This document shows, one piece after another, positions 55,085 to 64,000 of a stretch of DNA of 64,000 nucleotides. A program made the position numbers and the translations under genes. Every line of letters starts with the position of its first letter. The stretch's first letter is position 1. The notes under the pieces are model-generated. The model was not told the origin of the DNA, did not search any database, and worked only from the letters and a program-made list of their open reading frames with translations. Location of the stretch: NCBI RefSeq assembly GCF_004118635.1, contig NZ_SDGU01000005.1:82247-146246 (forward strand). The letters are read 5' to 3'. Source of the DNA: Chlorobaculum sp. 24CR (lineage in GTDB: Bacteria > Bacteroidota > Chlorobiia > Chlorobiales > Chlorobiaceae).

Positions 55085-55948
55085 TGGTTGGTACGGCACA
55101 CCGACCTCTTTCGGCGGCGTGGCCTTGCCGACGAAACCGGCGAGCACGAGTAGCGTAATAACATACGGCAGCGACTGCGCGAGCTGCGAGGGGAGCCAGC
55201 CTGACGGCAGCCACATCGACATCGCTTCGGCGGCGGCGAACAACAGGCTCGCCAGCGCGGCTCCGGCGGGCGACCACTTGCCGATAATCATCGCGGCCAA
55301 GGCGATATAGCCGCGCCCGGCGGACATGTTGTCCGTGAAGCTGTGCTGCTGGAAGACGAGGAACGCGCCGCCAAGCGCCGACAGCGCGCCGGAAATGAGC
55401 ACGCCGGAGTAGCGCAGTTTCCGCACGTCGAGACCCGCCGTCTCCACCGCCTCGGCGCTCTCGCCCGCCGCGCGGAGCCGCAGGCCGTAAGGCGTCCGGA
55501 ACAGCACGAACTGCGCCGCCACGACCGAGAGGATGGCGATGACGAGCAGCGGGTCGAAGAGCGGCACCGACACCTCCATCCCGGCGATGCGGGCCGAGTT
55601 CATCGCGCTGCCGAAAAGGAGGCCGAGCGCGAAGCGGGTCGCGCCCATGACGAGAATGTTGATGGCGATGCCGCTGACGATCTGGTCAGCCCGGAGCGTG
55701 ACGGTCACGAAGGCGTGCAGAAGCGAAACGACGAGGCCCAGCAAGATTGCCAAAGCGACGCCTGCCCACGCCGATCCGGTCAGGTACTGACCGAGCATCG
55801 CGCCGAACGCGCCCGCGAGAATCAAGCCTTCGAGGGCCAGATTGATGACCCCGCCCCGCTCCGAAAAAACCGCTCCCACCGAAGCGAACAGATAGGGTAC
55901 CGAAATCCTGAGCACCTGCAGAATGAAAACAACTGCCAAACTCTCCAT
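55079..55948 (-). CDS. ABC transporter permease, nucleoside/BmpC (NupQ-like) type
   Basis: The protein has 289 residues with about eight hydrophobic segments. PYLFASVGAVFSERGGVINL, ALEGLILAGAFGAMLG and LRADQIVSGIAINILVMGA are typical of the NupQ/YufQ group, whose complexes import nucleosides or simple sugars through a Bmp-like receptor. No paired permease, ATPase or receptor gene is adjacent, so the partner set must be elsewhere or lost. The C-terminus ends at a repeat. Confidence 0.87.
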   Translation of the reverse strand: MESLAVVFILQVLRISVPYLFASVGAVFSERGGVINLALEGLILAGAFGAMLGQYLTGSAWAGVALAILLGLVVSLLHAFVTVTLRADQIVSGIAINILVMGATRFALGLLFGSAMNSARIAGMEVSVPLFDPLLVIAILSVVAAQFVLFRTPYGLRLRAAGESAEAVETAGLDVRKLRYSGVLISGALSALGGAFLVFQQHSFTDNMSAGRGYIALAAMIIGKWSPAGAALASLLFAAAEAMSMWLPSGWLPSQLAQSLPYVITLLVLAGFVGKATPPKEVGVPYQPL

Positions 55949-56085
55949 GAAACTGACGATTTGGTGGCTATTCCGGGTTTTTCCGGACGTTTTTTTCTGT
56001 TAAATTGACGACTCGGAAAAGTAGTTTTCCGAACACAATTTCCATGAAATTTTTTGTTTTTTCGGGTCAACCAACCAACAGGAAC

Positions 56086-58836
<2,751 letters not shown>

Positions 58837-58863
58837 CAAAGCGGACAGCGATAATGGACAACA

Positions 58864-58896
58864 AAAAGGCGGCTCACGATGGGCCGCCTTTTTTTG
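58864..58896 (+). terminator. Terminator after ppdK
   Basis: AAAAGGCGGC and GGCCGCCTTTT pair around TCACGATG, followed by a T run. Confidence 0.85.
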
Positions 58897-58941
58897 TTTG
58901 CTGACGTTGGGCAATAACGAAAACACCTCACCATTCCGCAG

Positions 58942-58969
58942 TGCAGACACGCAGGTCTGCCCCTGCAAT
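58942..58969 (+). repeat. Covarying palindromic repeat, copy 7 (divergent)
   Basis: GTGCAGAC and GTCTGCCC around ACGCAG, ending in CTGCA instead of CTACA. At 58998-59045 a related run of TCCGTCCGCTCCGTCTG, ATCCATCCAATCC words follows. Confidence 0.6.
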
Positions 58970-59044
58970 GCCCGCAACAATTTGGCAATTCAGCGACAGC
59001 GCCTCCGATCCGTCCGCTCCGTCTGATCCATCCAATCCATCCGG

Positions 59045-61654
59045 TCAGGCGCGGTTGCGTTGCAGAAACACGCGCTTGACGATCACCTTCACCACATCGT
59101 TGACCATGAACCAGGCAAGAGCATAGGCCCAGACCAGCAGCGCATAACTCCATCCGATTGGCGTCACGAAAAGGCCGTAAACCGCAAGGATGGTGCCGAG
59201 AATTTCGGTGCCGAAGGTCGCGCCGAACAGCAGCGGCGATGGCCACGGGCGCTCCCAGAACCACCCCTCCGATCTCGTGACGTAGAGCGTACTGTGCCCG
59301 GCTATGATGAGTTTGAGAAACAGGAAGGTGCGAATCATATCTTCTGAAAAACCATACTGCCGCAACAGAAAAAAGAGCAGGAACGAAGCGATGACCCCGA
59401 AAATCCCCAGTGTGCTGGCCACGATCAGAAGCTCTTGCATTTTCCAGCGCACCGGCGTCTGGTGAATCTTTCCGTGGTCGTACGCGATGGCGAGGATAGG
59501 AATATCGTTGAGCATGGCCAGCAGAATAATCATCAGCGCGGTGATCGGGTAGAAATTGAACACCACGATCGAGAGCGTCATGAAGAGAATGATGCGGATC
59601 GTTTCGGCAATGCGGAAGGTGGCGTAGCTTTTCATGCGGGCGAAGGTGAGCCGCGCTTGCTGCATCGCTTCGTTGATGACCGACAGGCCGGGCGCGGTGA
59701 GCACGATGTCCGCCGCCGCGCGAGCCGCGTCGGTGGCGTTGGAGACCGCGATGCCGCAGTCGGCCTTCTTGAGCGCGGGCGCGTCGTTGACGCCATCGCC
59801 GGTCATCGAGACGATGTGGCCACCCTTTTGCAGCGTATCGACGATGCGGAACTTGTCCTCCGGCACCACCTCGGCGAAAATATCGACATCCTCGATCATC
59901 TCGACAATCGCCGATTCGTGCGTGTGGATAAACTCGCGTTCGAGCAACCGGGTGTCGTAGAGTTTGCCGACCTCCGCCATGACCTCCGACGCGAACGCTT
60001 TGGCTTCGCGCAGCGGCGCGTCGCCCTTGAGCTTGCGGTAGATCGCCAGCGTCAGCGTTTCGAGCAGCCCCATCAGCTCGTTTGCCGACGCACCGGAGAG
60101 CTGCGCCGAGCGGATCGTCTTCTGCGCGAGGCCGAGAATGCCGCCTATCTCGCGGGCGATGGCGGCATTGTCACCCGTCACCATCTTCACCTTGACCCCG
60201 AACCGGCGCATCTCGTCGATCACCTGCTGCGAATCCTCGCGCGGCGGATCGTAGAGCGGAATCAGCCCGATCATCCGGAACGGCGCGTCACCCTCCTTCA
60301 GGCCGACGCCGAGGGTGCGATAGCCCTTCGAGGCAAGTGCGTTGACCGAATCGTTAACCTTGCGACTCGCTACTTCGTCAAGCCCGGCCATCTCGATCAC
60401 TACCTGCGGCGCGCCCTTGACCACGCGCACCGTCCGGCCATCCTTTTCGGCGTTCGCTTCCGTGCGTTTACTGACCGGATCGAAGGGCGTAAAGCTCGTC
60501 TGTTTCCACGACTTCCAGTCAACGCCGGGCAACCTGGTATCGAGATAGCTGAAGATCGGCATCTCGACGGGATCGTTGTTTTCGAGGCGCGAGGCGAGCG
60601 CGGCGTAAAGAAAGAGTTCTTCTTCGGTGAAGCCTTCGAGAACTTCGGGCCTCGACACCTCCATCTGGTTTTTGGTGAGCGTACCGGTCTTGTCGGTGCA
60701 GAAAATATCGACCCCGGCCAGCTCCTCGATGGCCGTCAGGCGCGAGACGATCGCCTGCCGTTTGGCGAGGTTCATCGCGCCGACGGCCATCGTGACCGAG
60801 AGCACGGCGGGCAGGGCGACGGGAATGGCCGCCACGCTCAAGACGAGCGCGAAGCGGATAATGTCGATCAGCGGCTCGTGGCGGAAGAGCGACACGGTCA
60901 CGATCAGCATCACCAGCACGAGCGTCACCAGAATGAGGAAGTTGCCGATCTGGATCACCATCTTCTGGAAGTGGCTGCGCTCCTCGCGCTGCGCTTCGGC
61001 GACGAGGGCGACGACGGAGGAGAAACTCGTGTTCATGCCGGTGTTGAGCACCACGACGAGCATCTCGCCCTGCTTGACGATGGTGTTGGCGAACGCCACC
61101 GCGCCGCTCTTGCGCGTCACCGGCAGCGACTCGCCGGTGAGCGCCGACTGGTCGATGAGCAGGTAGTCGCCGTCGAGCAACTGCACGTCGGCGGGCACGA
61201 TGTCGCCGATGCGGATTTTCACGATGTCGCCCGGCACCAGCTCGCGCACCGGAACGCGCGTGAACTGGCCGTTGCGCCGCACCGTCACCTCCTTGGAGAG
61301 CCGCTGCTTGAGCGCCTTCAGCGCATTGAGCGCCCGGTGCTCCTGCATGAAATCGAGACCGGCGTTGACCAGCAGCATGACAAAGATGATGCTGAAATCC
61401 TCCCACTTCTGCACCGCAGCGGACAGGATCGCCGCCGCCTCGATCATCCACGGAATCGGCCCCCGGAAACGCCGGAAAATCCGGTGCCACAGCGCCTCCT
61501 CCTTCTCCTCGATTTCGTTGAACCCGTACCGGCTCCGGCGCTCCGCAACCGCCTTGTCATCCAGCCCGGCATTCCGGTCAACCCTCAGCCCGGCGAGCGT
61601 CTCGTCAACCGGTGTGTTCTCGTACTCCCTGCTCTTCCTCTCTTGCCTGTCCAT
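59045..61654 (-). CDS. P-type ATPase, plasma-membrane H+-ATPase (P3A) type
   Basis: The protein has 869 residues from ATG 61654. A TTG 15 bases earlier is in frame and less likely. The phosphorylation site is IFCTDKTGTLTKNQ, the actuator loop is DQSALTGESLPV, nucleotide site VVKGAPQVV, and hinge MTGDGVNDAPALKKADCGIA. About ten membrane segments. N-terminal GFNEIEEKEEALWHRIFRRF and PIPWMIEAAAILSA and AIPVALPAVLSVTMAVGA match the H+-ATPase group found in plants, fungi and some bacteria. Transport of another cation cannot be excluded. It is flanked by repeats on the 3' side. Confidence 0.9.
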   Translation of the reverse strand: MDRQERKSREYENTPVDETLAGLRVDRNAGLDDKAVAERRSRYGFNEIEEKEEALWHRIFRRFRGPIPWMIEAAAILSAAVQKWEDFSIIFVMLLVNAGLDFMQEHRALNALKALKQRLSKEVTVRRNGQFTRVPVRELVPGDIVKIRIGDIVPADVQLLDGDYLLIDQSALTGESLPVTRKSGAVAFANTIVKQGEMLVVVLNTGMNTSFSSVVALVAEAQREERSHFQKMVIQIGNFLILVTLVLVMLIVTVSLFRHEPLIDIIRFALVLSVAAIPVALPAVLSVTMAVGAMNLAKRQAIVSRLTAIEELAGVDIFCTDKTGTLTKNQMEVSRPEVLEGFTEEELFLYAALASRLENNDPVEMPIFSYLDTRLPGVDWKSWKQTSFTPFDPVSKRTEANAEKDGRTVRVVKGAPQVVIEMAGLDEVASRKVNDSVNALASKGYRTLGVGLKEGDAPFRMIGLIPLYDPPREDSQQVIDEMRRFGVKVKMVTGDNAAIAREIGGILGLAQKTIRSAQLSGASANELMGLLETLTLAIYRKLKGDAPLREAKAFASEVMAEVGKLYDTRLLEREFIHTHESAIVEMIEDVDIFAEVVPEDKFRIVDTLQKGGHIVSMTGDGVNDAPALKKADCGIAVSNATDAARAAADIVLTAPGLSVINEAMQQARLTFARMKSYATFRIAETIRIILFMTLSIVVFNFYPITALMIILLAMLNDIPILAIAYDHGKIHQTPVRWKMQELLIVASTLGIFGVIASFLLFFLLRQYGFSEDMIRTFLFLKLIIAGHSTLYVTRSEGWFWERPWPSPLLFGATFGTEILGTILAVYGLFVTPIGWSYALLVWAYALAWFMVNDVVKVIVKRVFLQRNRA

Positions 61655-61943
61655 GCTGCTTCGTATCAAAAGTTAACAGTCATTCAATCCCGATTCTCTT
61701 GTACGCAAACACGATAAGGGGGTTGGAGCGCCCAAGCACAAAAAATGAAAAGCCGATCGTTGCAGAAAAGTTTCTCCAGATTCAGTCGGGAAGCGAAAAG
61801 AAAGGTCGGTACAGCAGAAGGGCTGCCGGGAACGGCAGTTGCGGAAGGGGACAAAAAAAGGGGGAGACCGGAACCGATCTCCCCGAAACATCGAACGCCT
61901 TGCAAGGCTTTTCCGGATCAGAAAAAACCGGATGACGAAAGCT
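61655..61943. other. Intergenic gap before the ATPase gene, terminator for the small membrane gene
   Basis: No gene was found. A hairpin lies at 61822-61841 (GCTGCCGG and CGGCAGT) and the terminator at 61851-61884. Confidence 0.5.
61851..61884 (-). terminator. Terminator after the DUF2892 gene
   Basis: On the minus strand GGGGAGATCGG and CCGGTCTCCCC pair across a short loop, followed by seven T. Confidence 0.8.
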
Positions 61944-62132
61944 TCAGTCGGCGTATTTGTTGGAGGTAACCCCGAGCACCTCATAAAGCGGGCAGTAGCC
62001 GATGATTGCCGTGACAATGGGAATCAGGCCGACAAGGCCGACAAGGTTCTGGAAAACAATGCCATACAACAGCATGGCCACGCCCAGGATAGCACGAACG
62101 GCACGATCTTTTTGCCCCATATTTTTCTTCAT
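61944..62132 (-). CDS. DUF2892 (YgaP-type) small membrane protein
   Basis: The protein has 62 residues: KNMGQKDRAVRAILGVAMLL with two hydrophobic segments and the end GYCPLYEVLGVTSN. The GxCPxY motif with its Cys is that of the membrane part of YgaP and of stand-alone DUF2892 proteins, some near rhodanese genes. None is seen here. A terminator follows in its direction. Confidence 0.8.
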   Translation of the reverse strand: MKKNMGQKDRAVRAILGVAMLLYGIVFQNLVGLVGLIPIVTAIIGYCPLYEVLGVTSNKYAD

Positions 62133-62458
62133 GGCTGCTCCGTCAAGGTTAGTGATAAGGATTGAAAATTTTTGTCAGACCGCATCGAATCTTCCGTTTC
62201 ACCCCACGCAAACTGCCTGAACGCGATGGTCATCGAGACGCCGGAAGATCACGGCTTTCTGAACTTGCAATTCATTAAATATACAAAAAGATCGTCCAGA
62301 AAAACGACACAGGCCGAACCTTATAGCGTCATCGACAGTCCAGGAATTATCGGCCAGCGCCGGGCGGCGCAACCCGAAAACAGGCACGGGATTACACAAG
62401 CCGCGTAATTGTCCTTATATTCGCGAAGGTTTTTTCGAGGAGACAACGAAACAGCGGC
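62133..62458. other. Gap of 326 bases with no supported gene
   Basis: Frames at 62172-62408 and 62199-62399 lie on opposite strands, have no ribosome site and no recognisable product. Only the divergent promoters of the two flanking genes are expected. Confidence 0.5.
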
Positions 62459-63085
62459 ATGTCGCCACGAAATAACGTCCTCAAATCATTCAGACAAAGA
62501 GGGTCGCAAAACGTATTTTATCGGGAGTTTGCTATCACCTACGCGCATTTACCGGCAGGCTATATCGTCGGCAAGCTTCTTTCCGACAAGTTTGAGCGAC
62601 GAATCAAATCGTATCCGCTCTACTGGTTCTGGGGACTGCTTGGCTCGGTCGCTCCCGATTTTGACTACCTTTATCTTGAGCTGTTCGATACCCGAACCTG
62701 GGATCACCACTATTACCTAACGCACTTCCCCATGTTCTGGGCTATACTGCTGTTCGGATCGCTGCTCTGGCTCTACTCAAAACCGAAAAGCCAGAGTCCG
62801 GTTTTTGCGTTCATGTTCACGCTGAACGGATTCATTCACATGATTCTGGACAGCGTCCCGAACCCTATGTATTGGCTGGCGCCCTTCTCCTACCGTGGCT
62901 TCGACGTGAATTTGCTCCTGAAAAAAATTGCGCCGTGGATAGTCTATGACTATCCTTTCTGGAGCTACTCCATCGAAGCGCTCATCATCGTTCTTGCCCT
63001 GAACCTTTTTCTGAAAAGAGGAATCGCCGACACTGAAACGGCAAAAAACCTGCGGGCCAGGAATTCCGGCTCCAGCCAGCCGTGA
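62459..63085 (+). CDS. YdjM-type membrane-bound metal-dependent hydrolase family protein
   Basis: The protein has 208 residues. After an N-terminal tail comes FAITYAHLPAGYIVGKLLSD, and then WGLLGSVAPDFDYLYLELFD, WDHHYYLTHFPMFWAILLFG and FMFTLNGFIHMILDSVPNPM. The H..PD.D...H...H...H..LD pattern is that of the YdjM (LexA-regulated, DUF457) group, thought to be integral membrane metal hydrolases. About four membrane helices. The substrate is unknown. The start is uncertain, as the ~25-residue tail has no counterpart in usual members. Confidence 0.75.
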   Translation: MSPRNNVLKSFRQRGSQNVFYREFAITYAHLPAGYIVGKLLSDKFERRIKSYPLYWFWGLLGSVAPDFDYLYLELFDTRTWDHHYYLTHFPMFWAILLFGSLLWLYSKPKSQSPVFAFMFTLNGFIHMILDSVPNPMYWLAPFSYRGFDVNLLLKKIAPWIVYDYPFWSYSIEALIIVLALNLFLKRGIADTETAKNLRARNSGSSQP

Positions 63086-63145
63086 TCTTTCGGGTCAAAA
63101 CTCCAACTGACGTTCAACTGCCCGCCTCCGGCCATCATCGCGCAT

Positions 63146-63517
63146 TCACTCCTCAAGCAGCCATACCGTCGCTTCAGCACGATTCATGAAGGCTTTCAGA
63201 GTGAAGGTCAACGTCAACTGCCCGGCCTCCTGGCAAAAAAGCTGCGCCATGGCATGATGCAGGCTTGTCGAGGTCACGATAGCGGTTTTTTTTCTTGTCG
63301 CCTCCTTGGGGTAGTACGCCCTGACCATCTGAAGCAGATCAAACATGCTGATACTCGAAAAATCACACTCACACCCTTCAAAAACCCACATCGAGTTCTT
63401 GAATGGATATTCCGGATGCATAAATATTTCTTTCAATGCCCGGAAAAGCTGCATTTGATCGACAGCTCCTGAAAAGAGCACACTGAGATAAATATCTCCG
63501 GTTTCAATAACATGCAT
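63146..63517 (-). CDS. Unknown protein, SpoIIAA/STAS-like layout
   Basis: The protein has 123 residues. Beta and helix alternation (DIYLSVLFSGAVDQMQLFRA, NSMWVFEGCECDFSSISMFD, KKTAIVTSTSLHHAMAQLF, LTFTLKAFMNRAEATVWLLE) resembles STAS or SpoIIAA-like domains that bind small ligands or partner proteins. The phosphorylatable Ser region is not evident. Not recognised with certainty. It lies at the end of the window before an AT-rich non-coding stretch. Confidence 0.5.
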   Translation of the reverse strand: MHVIETGDIYLSVLFSGAVDQMQLFRALKEIFMHPEYPFKNSMWVFEGCECDFSSISMFDLLQMVRAYYPKEATRKKTAIVTSTSLHHAMAQLFCQEAGQLTLTFTLKAFMNRAEATVWLLEE

Positions 63518-64000
63518 GGATCAAGGGGTTTGGGGAAGGGCCGGGCCGTTTTACTGAATAATTTTCGTCTTATAGATAACAATAACGTGAAGATAAGATT
63601 TTTCCTCGGCACAATATCGAAGCTCTGATACAAGACTCTGAATATCGTCAGCGAAGTATAATCAACTACCCCGTAGCTCTGCTGCGGGTATGAATTCATC
63701 TTTGATCTCAGCGTCCAAAAATCGAGCTTCGGGGAATTGGATTCATAGAGACTAATAATAAGTTCTTTATAAAAGAAATCAAATCATCCGATGTAACATT
63801 TTTCAGGATGAAGCCGCCGGTTTAAACCGTCAGGTTGCCTTCAGGACAGCATTGATGCCTGAAACCCATCGTCAAATCATCGATACCTGCAAAAAAATTT
63901 AAAAAAAATAAAGGATCCTCGAAGCAGAGCTTCGAGGTATTTAGAAGAGTTGGAGCTGCTGTGAATGCAACTTTTTATACTCAATTTCTCGACCTTGACT
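63518..64000. other. AT-rich right edge, no supported gene, hairpin at 63917-63937
   Basis: A frame at 63433-63699 overlaps the previous gene and has no recognisable product. CCTCGAAGC and GCTTCGAGG at 63917-63937 pair perfectly around a three-base loop. On the minus strand this is followed by an AT-rich T run (63889-63911), so it could end a gene to the right of the window, or be a repeat like those near 34.7 kb. Confidence 0.45.

Noticed and set aside
59435..61717. 760-residue plus-strand frame over the P-type ATPase
   Set aside because: It is Arg/Asp/Glu/His-rich and antisense to a gene with complete catalytic motifs.
62172..62408. Small plus-strand ORF before the YdjM-type gene
   Set aside because: It has no ribosome site and no recognisable sequence, and an antisense frame covers the same bases.
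63433..63699. 88-residue minus-strand ORF
   Set aside because: It overlaps the SpoIIAA-like gene in another phase and lacks a ribosome site or domain.

Overview
The window comes from a green sulfur bacterium (Chlorobiaceae), most likely Chlorobaculum. The strongest marker is the three-helix plus cytochrome c gene of the P840 reaction centre (pscC). It stands beside phosphoenolpyruvate carboxylase, and the window also holds the C-terminus of pyruvate:ferredoxin oxidoreductase, pyruvate phosphate dikinase and acetyl-CoA synthetase, which fits a reductive-TCA autotroph. An LpxC-FabZ fusion, a separate N-terminal CarB gene and high G+C codon use agree. The genus is inferred; no database was searched.

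Layout. 1-2.2 kb: 3' end of nifJ, a terminator, an IS630-family element with a likely -1 frameshift transposase, and a DUF2442 gene. 2.2-11.9 kb: a long minus-strand cluster, read in transcription order as methyltransferase, unknown propeller-like protein, Xer recombinase, hibernation factor, HPr kinase, peptide-binding lipoprotein, DppB-like permease, ruvB and a TPR protein. 12-16 kb: queF, pscC and ppc, with pscC and ppc divergent. 16-17.6 kb: a degraded AT-richer patch with a broken M15 peptidase and an unknown membrane protein. 17.6-31 kb: comM, sppA, dppF, rsmI-panC, pnp, leuS and acs. 31-34.6 kb: an accessory stretch with a tiny Cys-rich protein plus ArsR, a 2Fe-2S ferredoxin, an AT-rich P-loop kinase, a lipoprotein, tspO and suhB. 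35-46 kb: lpxC-fabZ, yebC-ruvC-pgsA, pheA-polA, a DUF2795 gene, a BamA/TamA-type outer-membrane gene and rpe. 46-52 kb: carB(N)-trpC, a JAMM protease, purD, an acyltransferase and lpxK. 52-64 kb: a cysteine hydrolase, a methyltransferase-like membrane protein, a FISUMP lipoprotein, elbB, a nucleoside-type ABC permease, ppdK, a P-type H+-ATPase and small membrane or unknown proteins.

No tRNA, rRNA or CRISPR array was seen. Intergenic DNA is rich in small palindromic repeat families. One family keeps its borders and loop while the stem sequence changes with compensation. A second is built on CTTATAAG/CCTATAGG words, and a third gives five hairpins in about 215 bp.

Most worth checking: the ArsR plus Cys-rich mini-protein pair (metallothionein-like logic), the T10 tract that puts the best start of the outer-membrane gene out of frame, the IS630 frameshift and its in-frame insertion, the covarying hairpin family, the DnaA-box cluster between convergent genes, and the hairpin leader in front of pheA-polA.
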